A stretch of 64,000 bases of DNA from Avena insularis. Taxonomy: Eukaryota; Streptophyta; Magnoliopsida; Poales; Poaceae. Both the position numbers and the translations under genes were made by a program. Positions 8,334-19,613 of this stretch are shown here, in pieces. A model generated the notes under the pieces. The model saw nothing but the letters and a program-made list of their open reading frames with translations, did no database searches and had not been told where the DNA came from. The number at the start of each line of letters is the position of its first letter. Position 1 is the stretch's first letter. Location: the NCBI GenBank assembly GCA_023614405.1, contig JAJUPC010000221.1, positions 310,001 through 374,000 on the forward strand. The letters run 5' to 3'.

Positions 8334-11300
8334 TGTAACACCCTCAGAATCGACCCTATGCAAATTTTAGCGAAACCCGCCAAACCCGCATAGAAACGAT
8401 TCAAAGGTGCCCACCAGGCACTTTCGTGCGGGTGGAAAACAAAGTAATAACATTACACAACAGTCCTCGATGGGACCCACAGAATAGATATATACAACAG
8501 CGACTCAAAGAGTCAAGAATACAGATGTAAAATACAAAGATCCAAATCACCTTGAAAATGATAGAGCGTCCGACTACGGACAAGATGCAAATGGGGCTAA
8601 GAGCCCTGAAGAATAACCAATGGCGTCCATAACCCTGCCCAGGCCAAGCCGGAAGGGTAACCCTGCTAACGACGTCGATCTCAAAACCTGCTTAAACAAA
8701 AGGGGTGCCGACAAAGGGCAAAGGAAAAAGAGGAGCGCCGATCGAGGCCAAGACACGGCGAAGTCTAGAATTCGGTCCTCGCCTACATAGGTATGGTGGA
8801 AAGCGGCAGCGGCAGATGCACTAAACAACCTATAGAGACTCGATATAACCGCGGCTATCGAGAGGGATAAGAAAGACCTATTCGAACCAACCCGATGCTA
8901 CCATCAAACAAACCCATCCCGGTGTTTCCCCTCGAGACCAAACGAGGAAGTCAACCGAGGAACTCACACGCTGGCGCTTTATTTATTCGATTATCGCTAA
9001 AGCAATCACTAGTCGGTGTAGATAGTCATCCCGATAAAATAAGCAAGGGCACTTTTAGTTAACCATTCCGTTATAGTTGCAACAATTACTAATCAGTGCA
9101 TAGCATGAGTTAAAACCCAAAACCCGGTAGTTGTTGGTACTTTTATTTAGCCATTCCGCTAGAAGTTGCAATACTTACTAGTCAGTACAATGGTCGCAAG
9201 TTTACACCCAAACAAGCAATTGTGGGCAGTTTTATTTAGCCATTCCATTATAGTGAAGCTGATTACTAGTCATTATAAAGTCAAATTTATAGCACTACTT
9301 TAGTTATAGTTGTCTATGATCGAGAAACTGTACTCCAAGTCGTCCATAACCGCGACACGGCTTTAAAGTTTTACCCTAGGTGCACAAATAGCAACACACA
9401 CTGATATGCCTCGGAAAACCAAATCAAAACCCAACGAGGCACGACAAAGCAATCACAGGATTCAGAAATATTTCAGGGGCCACCCCATTAAGCTACCCGA
9501 ACGGAGTTAGCTGACTCGAGACGGACTCAAGGTTTGCGCCAATGGTCAGAACGCGCAGATCCCAAAACTGGACTGCCGATATCGCGAAAACACTCCGCTT
9601 CCTAAACAGTACAGCGCTCCTCACACAATCGTAAATAAAGCAAGAAAGCATGGCATAGGTACAGGATAGTAAATAAAACCTCAAACTAGTTGTGGCCCCA
9701 AGAAATAAGAATGAATCAAGCTCGCTCGGGGGTCCATAAGCCTCCCGGATGTGGATAGCGAATATTCAAGGAACAGTATCAAGTACTGGGTCCCACGGAC
9801 ACAAGTGGGCGTTCGAAACCAAATATTATCTATCACCCACGATGCCTCGCTTATTTCAATTTTAGTTGTTAAACAGGAATTAAAGTGAGCAATAAGTAAA
9901 ACTATGATCATCTCCAACATCAACATGCGGCAATACATCAACAATCGTGGCACTTGACGACACGCACAAAGACTTGAGCAAGCGACTACGACGCGCAAAT
10001 CCAACTATCTACCAAACAACAGTAATAGGGTGTGTCCAAGGCAATATAGGGCTGCAAGGGATATCACGGGTACGGAAAACTAAAGCATCGCAACACAGAT
10101 AGCAATAGATCAACAGGAGGGAATAAATACTATAAAAGTAAGATAGGTAGAAAGGGGGAGATGCTCGCCTGAAAACATTGTCGAAGGTTCATCCGAAGAA
10201 CGGGGCGAAGCTCACATCAACTCAACGGCCTTATCCGCGAAGAAGCAAAACACTAGAATAAACACCGGATGCACTATTTAATACAACGACAGAAGATCGG
10301 GCATGATGCATGTATGATGCATGACATGGCAAAGGCGCGATGCAATTGGTCATATTAGTTTAACCGGGGTCCCGATAATTATTCACTAGGTTCATGTCGC
10401 TTAGGTACCCATAATTTAAATGTTGTATTAACATGGCAAGATAGGTTACCGGTTCGCTACGCAAATTTAAATGAGGCCAATATAAGGCTAGATTTGCCCG
10501 CATATGGGCCCCATATTTAATTATTAGGTGAATCGGCATAAGGCCCCCAAACCACACAAATATGCATGCGAGTATGACAAATTAACATGCAACAAGTTGG
10601 ATTATATTATAAAATAGGGTTTCGGGAAGGGGTTCACATTAGGGTTCTAAGATCTTGGGGTTCCGGGGTTCGGGTTGATAGGGCTCGAGGTTCGACGGAA
10701 GCGTCTCGCAGGAACATTCTCGAACAACGGGCAGATCTTGGCGCATCCGGGTTCTCGGCGTCGAAGGAGTACTTGTCGACCGGTCTCGTGTCCGGTGAAG
10801 TACTTTCGCGTCAGGGCGCATCGGACTACGGTCGGTGTCGATCTTGTCGCATTCGTGGAGACCTTGTCGGGTCCGCGGGTCGGGTCGGACTTGGCGTGCC
10901 TTTCGGTTCGGGTTTTGGCGTCCGAGGCAGTACTTGGCGTCCGAGGGTTCGGTCTTCAAATCCCGGGAAGGATGTCTTGCGGTTTTCCCGTGTAGGCGAT
11001 CTTGACGCTCGGTGCCCATGAAGTAGAACTTGTCGTCCGTCTTTGTCGGTGGTGATCTTGACCGATGGTCTTGTGGATCCGACTTGTTGCAACCATGCAT
11101 CTTCCAGGGAACAACTGGACGAGTTGACAGACGGCGTCTTGTGGTCCTTGACCCCCTTGCGGCCACGCATGTGCACCCTGCAACAGACGTCCAACGGCTT
11201 GGCAAACAGGCAAGGCACGCAGGGGACACGGCGACGGATGAGCTCCGGGACGGCGGGGACGAGCGACGCAGAGGGGAGGCGGCGGGCGAGGCCGACGCGG

Positions 11301-12347
11301 GGCTTGGCGAGGTGGACGCGGCGGCAAGCTGAGGGGAGGGTGGCCGACGACGGACGGAGGAGCTCGGGCGGCGGGATGGAGGCGGCCGCTGGAGGGCCGA
11401 GGCCGAGCGGGGCGGTGAGGGGGCCGGCCGGAGAGGCGTCGGCGCGGGAGGTGGAGGCGAGGTCGCCGGCGGCGCTCGAGGCACGCGGCCCGGGCGCAGC
11501 ACAGGAGAGGGCGGCCGGCGGCGCTGGGGTGGGAGCAGGCGGGAAGCTGACGGGCGCCGGGCGCGACGGGCCAAGGCGGCGGCGCTGGGAGGAGGAGCGC
11601 GGAGGAGGCGGCCAGGAGGCGGAGGTGGCGCGGAGGCGGGCGGGCGCCGCGGGAGGAGGGGGAACGCGAGGTCGGCCGGCGGGCGGGCTCGGAGAGGGAG
11701 CGCGACGCGGAGGGGGCGCGATGGGCGCGAGCAGAGGGCTGCGGGGGCGGTTCGCTCGGGGAAGGGACTGGGAGGGTGCCAGGGAGGTGGGGCTGGCCAA
11801 GGCGTGGGGCAGTGGTAGGACCCAGGCGCGTGGGGGCTGTGTCGTGGTTGGTGTGTCGCGGCGTGGGGGCACAGGGTGAGAGAGGGAGTGGTGTGTGCTG
11901 TGTTTGTGTGGGTGTGTGGTGGGTTGAGAGGAGGTGAGGTGGCAGCAGCTGATTGGGTGAGGGATAGGGCCAGGGCGAGGTGGCACATGGTGATTGGCCA
12001 GGGTGAGGTGGCCAAAGGGGTGTGGGTTAGTTTGTTGGTAGCTTTAGGAATAGGTTGGACCGATTTTAAAATCCTGGGGTGGTCGTTCGGGTCGAATCGG
12101 CCCGTTCGACTGCCCCCTCTAAAATAATAAATATTTTTATTTGTTTTACAAACACCGTTTGCAAACCGATATCAGACACACAAAAATAATCCGGGGACCC
12201 GGGGTTTGATATTTGATTAAAGATGGGGCGTTTTAGAAAACCAAACGGGCTTTGCGAAAATAGTTTTAGACAAACAACACATGATGATGACGATGCAATG
12301 CACAAATTCAACGCGATTTTCTAGTAGTGGTTTTGCGGGATGCCACA
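8334..12347 (-). repeat. 3' LTR of the LARD
   Basis: 4014 bp. The region 9320-9850 is, in reverse complement, similar to 47100-47700 of the C/D LTR. The region 10640-11870 is strongly GC- and CpG-rich and stays open in several frames on both strands, giving long Pro/Arg/Ser- or Gly/Arg-rich frames that do not look like genes. An AT-rich stretch (12110-12347) forms the outer end. No gene is called. Confidence 0.9.
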
Positions 12348-13144
12348 ATTCGACACCACTAACAATGGATCTCGCCCTCGAGATCCGCCTCATGGTACCG
12401 GAAGGAAGGTCGGCGGTCTGCGTCTCCTCGCTTTGCGTAGATCCTCGCGACACCACTAACAAGAGGTCGTTGTCCGTGATCGTCGAGAGAACACTCCGGT
12501 AACAAAAGGTCGAAGGTAAAGGCATCAACAAATAAAGCCACCCCTAACTTCGATGGGAAGAGGGAACCGATGCATTCTCATCCACTTCAATGTACAAAAG
12601 CGAATAGAAAGGGTAGTCGGCATGGGGGCCAATCCATCACGCACCCAAACTATTACTCCGCACAATCAGTAGAAGAGCGCGCAGCCATTCTCGGAAACAG
12701 ATTGAAGATCTCGACAGACTAGGTTCGGAAACAAAGGAGTGATGCAGACTCTGCATCGGATCTGGCGTAGAGGATGTCATCGCGTCGGAAAACACCGGAA
12801 GGCACAGACAAAGAACAAAGAATGGTACCACAGATAAAGGATCACTCAGATAGCATGAACACCGGATGGTAGAACACCGTTATCAAAGGAGGAAGCGAAA
12901 CCCTGAAGGTACGACGGAACCCAACCACGGGAAATCCTGGACTCGAAGAGAGAGAAGAGAGCGGATTCAAAACACGTAGGGGTAAGAGGAGAACAGCAGA
13001 GGGTAAGGAGTAAAATCAGACCTAATCAAAACTATCCAACCGATTTTTCAAAAATAGTTTTGACACTCTACTTCGGCCGTTAGCTAGGTTATCCTACAGG
13101 CTGGACTTGTGGGGTATCGCAACTGCTGAGCTCTGATACCACTC
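12348..13144 (-). other. Internal region of the LARD, non-coding
   Basis: Only short frames (60-104 codons) without recognisable motifs. At the 3' side (12367-12386) GGATCTCG and CGAGATCC form the same 8-bp hairpin that the autonomous elements have before their polypurine tract. A 14-base direct repeat (GACACCACTAACAA) occurs near 12352 and 12450. The 5' side holds the primer site. Confidence 0.85.
13130..13141 (-). promoter_or_regulatory. Primer binding site of the LARD (initiator Met tRNA)
   Basis: Minus strand reads TGGTATCAGAGC, a full 12-base match to the usual plant initiator-Met primer site, three bases from the end of the right LTR. This shows that the right LTR is the 5' LTR. Confidence 0.92.
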
Positions 13145-16100
13145 TGTAACACCCTCAGAATCGACCCTATGCAAATTTTAGCGAAACCCGCCAAACCCGC
13201 ATAGAAACGATTCAAAGGTGCCCACCAGGCACTTTCGTGCGGGTGGAAAACGAAGTAATAACATTACACAACAGTCCTCGATGGGACCCACAGAACAGAT
13301 ATACAACAATGACTCAAAGAGTCAAGAATACATGTAAAATACAAAGATCCAAATCACCTTGAAAATGATAGGCGTCCGACTACGGACAAGATGCAAATGG
13401 GGCTAAGAGCCTGAAGAATAACCAATGGCGTCCATAACTGCCCTGTGCCAAGCCGAAGGGTAACCTCGCTAACGACGTCGATCTCAAAACCTGCTTAAAC
13501 AAAAGGGTGCCGACAAAGGGCAAAGGAAAAGAGGAGCGTCAAGATCGAGGCCAAGACAGCGAGTCTAGAATTGGTCCTCGCCTACATAGGTATGGTGGAT
13601 GAAGCGCAGCGCAAGATGCACTAAACAACCTATAGAGACTCGATATAACTGTCGGCTATCAGAGAGGGATAAGAAAGACCTATTCAGAACCAACCTGATG
13701 CTACCATCAAACAAACCCATCATGGTGTTTCCCCCTCGAGACCAAACGAGGAAGTCAACCGAGGAACTCACAGGTTGGCGTTTTATTTATTCGCTATCGT
13801 TACGCAATCACTAGTCGGTGTAGATAGTCATCCCGATAAAATAAGCAAGGCACTTTTAGTTAACCATTCCGTTATAGTTGCAACAATTACTAATCAGTAC
13901 GATAGCATGAGTTAAACCCAAAACCCAGAGTTGTTGGTACTTTTATTTAGCCATTCCGTTGTAGTTGCAATACTTACTAGTCAGTACAATGGTCGCGACA
14001 CCCAAACAAGCAATTGTTGGCAGTTTTATTTAGCCATTCCATTATAGTGAAGCTGATTACTAGTCATTATAAAGTCAAATTTATAGCACTACTTTAGTTA
14101 TAGTTGTCTATGATCGAGAAACTGTGCTCCAAGTCGTCCATAACCGCGGACACGGCTTGAAAGTTTTACCCGCAGGTGCACAAATAGCAACACACACTCG
14201 ATATGCCTCGAAAACCAAATCAAAACCCAACGAGGCAGTCCACGACAAAGCAATCACAGGATTCAGAAATATTTCAGGGCCACCCATTAAGCTACCCGAA
14301 CGGAGTTAGCTGACTCGAGACGGACTCAAGGTTTGCGCCAATGGCTGTAAACGGCATGAGATCCCAAACGGACTGCCGACATCTGAAAACACTCCGCTTC
14401 CTAAACAAGATACGTGCTCCTCACACAATCGTAAATAAAGCAAGAAAGCATGGCATAGGTACAGATAGTAAATAAAACCTCAAACTAGTTGTGGCCCCAA
14501 GAAATAAGAATGAATCAAGCTCGCCTGGGGGTCCATAAGCCTCCTGATGTGGATAGCGAATATTCAAGGAACAGGTATCAAGTACTGGGTCCCACGGACA
14601 CAAGTGGGCGTTCGGAAACCAAATATTATCTATCACCCACCGATGCCTCTGCTTATTTCAATTTTAGTTGTTAAACAGGAATTAAAGTGAGCAATAAGTA
14701 AAACTATGATCATCTCCAACATCAACATGCGGCAATACATCAACAACTGTGGCACTTGACGACACGCAACAGCACTTGAGCAAGCGACTACGACGCGCAG
14801 TCCAACTATCTACCAAACAACAGGTAATAGGGTGTGTCCAAGGCAATATAGGGCTGCAAGGGATATCACGGGTACGGAAAACTAAAGCATCGCAACACAG
14901 ATAGCAATAGATCAACAGGAGGGAATAAATACTATAAAAGTAAGATAGGTAGAAAGGGGGAGATGCTCGCCTGAAAACATTGTCGAAGGTTCATCCGAAG
15001 AACGGGGCGAAGCTCACATCAACTCAACGGCCTTATCCGCGAAGAAGCAAAACACTAGAATAAACACCGGATGCACTATTTAATACAACGGCAGAAGATC
15101 GGGCATGATGCATGTATGATGCATGACATGGCAAAGGCGCGATGCAATTGGTCATATTAAGCGGAACCGGGGTCCCGATAATTATTCACTAGGTTCATGT
15201 CGTTTAGGTACCCCGCAATTTAAATGTTGTATTAACATGGCAAGATAGGTTACCGGTTCGCTACGCAAATTTAAATGAGGCCAATATAAGGCTAGATTTG
15301 CCCGCATATGGGCCCCATATTTAATTATTAGGTGAATCGGCATAAGGCCCCCAAACCACACAAATATGCATGCGAGTATGACAAATTAACATGCAACAAG
15401 TTGGATTATATTATAAAATAGGGTTTCGGGAAGGGGTTCACACATTAGGGTTCGGAAGATCTTGGGGTTCCGGGGGTTCGGGGTTCGACAGGGGCTCAGG
15501 GTTCGACGGAAGCGGTCTCGGCAGGAACATTCTCGAACAACGGGGCAGATCTTGGCGCATCCGGGTTCTCGGCGAGCTCGGCGTCCGGGAAGGAGTACTT
15601 GTCGCACCGGGTCTCGTGTCCGGGGTGAAGTACTTTGTCGGCGACGGACTCGCCCTGGTCGGTGTCGATCTTGTCGCATTCGTGGAGACCTTGTCGGGTC
15701 CGCGGGTCGGGTCGGACTTGGCGTGCCTTTCGGTTCGGGTTTTGGCGTCCGAGGCAGTACTTGGCGTCCGAGGGTTCGGTCTTCAAATCCCGGGAAGGAT
15801 GTCTTGCGGTTTTCCCGTGTAGGCGATCTTGACGCTCGGTGCCCATGAAGTAGAACTTGTCGTCCGTCTTTGTCGGTGGTGATCTTGACCGATGGTCTTG
15901 TGGCTCCGACTTGTTGCAACCATGCATCTTCCAGGGAACAACTGGACGAGTTTACAGACGGCGTCTTGTGGTCCTTGACCCCCTTGCGGCCACGCATGTG
16001 CACCCTGCAACAGACGTCCAACGGCTTGGCAAACAGGCAAGGCACGCAGGGGACACGGCGACGGATGAGCTCCGGGACGGCGGGGACGAGCGACGCAGAG

Positions 16101-17173
16101 GAGAGGGAGGCGGTGCGGGGCGAGGCCGACGCGGGGCTTGGCGAGGTGGACGCGCGCAAGCTGAGGAGGAGGGCGGCACGACGGAGGAGCTCGGGCGGCG
16201 GGATGGAGGCGGCCGCTGGAGGGCCGAGGCCGAGCGGGGCGTGAGGGGCCGGAGAGGCGCCAGGGAGGTGGAGGCGGGGCGCGGCGCTCGAGGCACGCGG
16301 CCGGGCGCAGCACAGGAGAGGGCGGCCGGCGGCGCTGGGGTGGGAGCGAGGCGGCGGGGAAGCTCGACGGCCGGGCGCGGACTGGCTGCAAGGCGCCTGG
16401 GAGGAGGAGCGGCGGGAGGAGGCGGAGCCCGGTCGGAGGCGAGGTGGGCGCGGGAGGCGGGCGGCCGCGCCGGCGGGGAGGGGGAACGCGAGGTCGGCCG
16501 GCGGGCGGGCTCGGAGAGGGAGCGCGACGCGGAGGGGGCGCGATGGGCGCGAGCAGAGGGCTGCGGGGGCGGTTCGCTCGGGGAAGGCGGACCTGGGGAG
16601 GGTGCCAGGGGGAGGCGGGCGGCCAAGGCGTGGGCAGTGGGGACCGGCGCGCGTGGGGGGTGCGTGGTTGGTGTGTGTCGCGTGCGTGCTGGGGCGGCAG
16701 GGTGAGAGAGGGAGTGGTGTGTGCTGTGTTTGTGTGGGTGTGTGGTGGGTTGAGAGGAGGTGAGGTGGCAGCAGCTGATTGGGTGAGGGATAGGGCCAGG
16801 GCGAGGTGGCACATGGTGATTGGCCAGGGTGAGGTGGCCAAAGGGGTGTGGGTTAGTTTGTTGGTAGCTTTAGGAATAGGTTGGACCGATTTTAAAATCC
16901 TGGGGTGGTCGTTCGGGTCGAATCGGCCCGTTCGACTGCCCCCTCTAAAATAATAAATATTTTTATTTGTTTTACAAACACCGTTTGCAAACCGATATCA
17001 GACACACAAAAATAATCCGGGGACCCGGGGTTTGATATTTGATTAAAGATGGGGCGTTTTAGAAAACCAAACGGGCTTTGCGAAAATAGTTTTAGACAAA
17101 CAACACATGATGATGACGATGCAATGCACAAATTCAACGCGATTTTCTAGTAGTGGTTTTGCGGGATGCCACA
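13145..17173 (-). repeat. 5' LTR of the LARD
   Basis: 4029 bp, collinear with 8334-12347. Differences are mostly one- to three-base indels, many at CAG/CTG sites (for example CTATCGAG at about 8856 against CTATCAGAG at about 13646). The CpG-rich part lies at 15460-16700. CCAAT motifs on the minus strand near 16780-16830 lie upstream of it and may belong to the promoter. No gene is called. Confidence 0.92.
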
Positions 17174-17178
17174 TTATT
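17174..17178. repeat. Target site duplication TTATT, right copy
   Basis: Matches 8329-8333 exactly. Confidence 0.9.
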
Positions 17179-19613
17179 GCAACCTATATGATCCAGGCAG
17201 AGCCCATAATGCCATGTGGCTGCACTTGAAGCTTTTCAACATTTGACATCTCAAATCTCTTTGTTCCTGGGTGGCCATCCACAAGTGAGATACACAAGGT
17301 TCACCAGTCCCCTGGCCTTGTGTAACCACTCAACACAAACCATTCCTTCCATTCCACCCAGGTGATTCATTCACTTAGTTGTTTTATTAAACAAAACATA
17401 AGTCCACAGACTTAGAAATTTTCCATAGTATGAGTATATATTCCACCCTTGTTTTCTATTAGCTAAGCTAAGCATGAAAGTAATAGGAATCTTAACTTAG
17501 GAAATTTCTACTAAGGTTTCATCTACTAGGTTTTCCCATAGCATAGTTTATACTTAGCAAAATCCATGCAAGTCCTACTTAGAAATATCACTAATGCATA
17601 GTGAAAATATTGGGACAAAAGTATGAAGCATCACTTGCCTTGGTAATGAGGAGAGTGGCACTCTTCACAGTCACAATCACTAGCAAAATCTACACAAAAT
17701 TGTAGCATACAATTACACACAATTCATATACAATCAAAAATAATATGAATGCATGCATGCATGAATTTACTAAGTGGGGATTTTGAAAAAACTCTACCAA
17801 GCATGTGCATGTTTACAGAAACATAACAAGACACAAAAATTTGCCAAAACGAACTTATTTAACCCTAAAACAAATTACTAAACTAAATCCATACTGAAAA
17901 TAGCCTTAGACCTGTTTCTACGAATAAAGTCATTCTAATGGTTACTATATGTCAAACACTTTGTATAAACATAAAGGCCTTGATTCACTGATTCCAACGG
18001 TATAAAGTTTGCAAAATTCCAACGTGGAAATCAAAAGTTATAGGCAATTGAAAATTGGATCCAATTCTGATTTAAAATCTGTTTTTAGATCTGTTCCTAG
18101 CCACGCGTCGCGTTGTGATTGGCGCATACCGGTTCGCACCGGATCGAGCTCTGCAGCCATAGGATCTAAACAGATTGTACGCTCCAGATCGCGTACCTCT
18201 TCGCCGATTAATGAATCTATCCTAACGCTTGGATCAAGATCCAACGGCGCGCGAGAGAGCGACCATGTCCTGGCGGCGCATGGCGTCAGCGAGCGGCGGA
18301 GCGCTCGGTCTACGGCGGCGCTAGTGTTCCAGATCGTCCGCGAGAGGAAGAAGGGTCATACCAGGTTCGCAGGAAGCTGCTGAAGCTCAAGGTAGCGTCG
18401 GTTTGCTAAGGGGCGTGCTGTCACGGTGATGATTCCTCGTCGGAGTTGTGCACGGCGTCGGGTGGTTGTTGTCGGAGTCGTTGCCGAGGTTCCGCATCGC
18501 CCTAACACAAGCCAGAGGGTTTAGGAGATGCGCAAGAACGTGGTGAACAATCTTGTGTGAGTCAGAAGTGAAGGGGCGCACGGGACTTACGGAATTTGGT
18601 CGCCGGTGTCGAGGTGGTCGTCAGATGCCTGCGGCGTCGAGCGGAAACGGCGACCTGGGGAAGTACAGGATGAACTAGGGGTCAGGAGGTGCGCAAAGAG
18701 ATTGCAAAACTGCTCGTTTGAACCAGAGGGGAAGGGGCGCACGGGGTTTACCGAAATCGATCGCCGGAGTGAGCTCTGTCTGCGGCGGTGCGAGGATGAT
18801 TGTGGGCAGCCTGGTGGCGGAGAGGTGGTGCTACGTGAGGGGAACTGGCCGGTGCGAGGGGATCTTATAGCGGAGGCTTGACAGAAACGTCACATCAATG
18901 CCAATTAAGCTCGGGGTATCACTGCTGCAACGGCCAGCGGCGGAGATCGTGCGCGGATTCAGGGGAAGACGATGCTGACGTGGAGGAGGCCCGCTCGTCA
19001 GCGAAGTGCGCGAGGTGGAGGTGGGTCCATCTGGGTGATCGAATCGTCGCGTGCGAGAGAAGAAAAGAACATCCCCGGGTGGGCTAGTTGGGCTCGATTC
19101 GTTGCTGGGCTAGAAACCTGGCGCGCGGCCCTTTTCATTTGATTGCTTCTTTTCTTTTTTCTAATTCTATTTTCTGAAATGATTTTGATATGAATTCAAA
19201 TCCTTTTTGAATTTAAACAGTTCTGGGGACCTTTGCAGGGTTCTGTGGTTTCAAAAACCAGTTATTTAAACATGTAGTTACCCTGCAAGGGCTTGGTCAA
19301 GCTTGGGCTTAACAATCAGAGACTTTGTCTCTGGTTTGCAAATGTTTTAAAACAAAATAGGGTTTTGAAATTTATTTCTAAGTTGAAAACTTTGGTCAAA
19401 CTTTTACACCTAAACTTTCCAACAATGGAGGCAAGCAAACAAGTTACTAAACATTCAAGTTTCAAAGGGTGATGGCCATTTGAATCAAATTTGTTCACAT
19501 GAAATCATAGCATAAGCTTCTGCTTCTGAAATGATTTTGAGAAAAACCCTAAATGATGAAGGATGCAAGGATGATATGAATGAGCTTTGAAATATGATTT
19601 TAGGGATGTTACA
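17179..19613 (-). repeat. 5' LTR of element A, outer part (U3/R)
   Basis: Continues the LTR broken at 8333. The join matches element B near 44280. The LTR ends (5' on the minus strand) with TGTAACATCCC at 19613. It carries a TATA box at 18861-18870 and a short TGCATGCATGCATG run near 17750. The next base starts satellite (GATCC). Several short frames here are chance. Confidence 0.93.
18861..18870 (-). promoter_or_regulatory. TATA box in element A 5' LTR
   Basis: Minus strand CTATAAGATC, about 745 bases inside the LTR. It is the likely promoter for the A genomic RNA and is conserved at the same place in all four A/B LTRs. Confidence 0.6.

Larger units (their letters stand above)
8334..17173 (-). 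mobile_element. Non-autonomous LARD-type LTR element nested in element A
   Basis: Two LTRs of about 4.0 kb (8334-12347 and 13145-17173) enclose only 797 bp of internal DNA. Its ends read TGTAACACCC on the left and GGGATGCCACA on the right, with the perfect target duplication TTATT. The primer site beside the right LTR fixes the orientation as minus. No gag or pol motif occurs anywhere in it, so it depends on proteins from another element. The U5 part of its LTR matches the C/D-family LTR, which names the likely partner. Confidence 0.92.
1..19613 (-). mobile_element. Element A: Ty3/gypsy chromodomain retrotransposon, 3' LTR truncated by window edge, carrying a nested LARD
   Basis: Reading on the minus strand the order is 5' LTR, primer site, two extra frames, gag, protease, reverse transcriptase, RNase H, integrase with chromodomain, polypurine tract and 3' LTR, which is the Ty3/gypsy order. 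The two LTRs match each other (1-1275 with 18343-19613). Without the nested insertion at 8334-17178 the part in view is about 10.8 kb. The right end stops exactly at TGTTACA in satellite sequence beginning GATCC. The left end lies outside the window, so the target duplication cannot be confirmed. Element B at 34766-46663 is a second copy of the same family. The chromodomain suggests a chromovirus of Tekay/Del type; that assignment rests on motifs, not on a tree. Confidence 0.93.

Noticed and set aside
10639..12015. 458-codon minus-strand frame, and 278- to 386-codon frames nearby, in the LARD LTR
   Set aside because: Extreme GC content opens both strands. Composition is low-complexity Pro/Arg/Ser or Gly/Arg, and the two LTR copies differ by frame-changing indels without conserving a frame.
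17740..17770. TGCATGCATGCATG run as a regulatory site
   Set aside because: Short alternating repeat present in A and B LTRs with varying length; no evidence beyond simple sequence.
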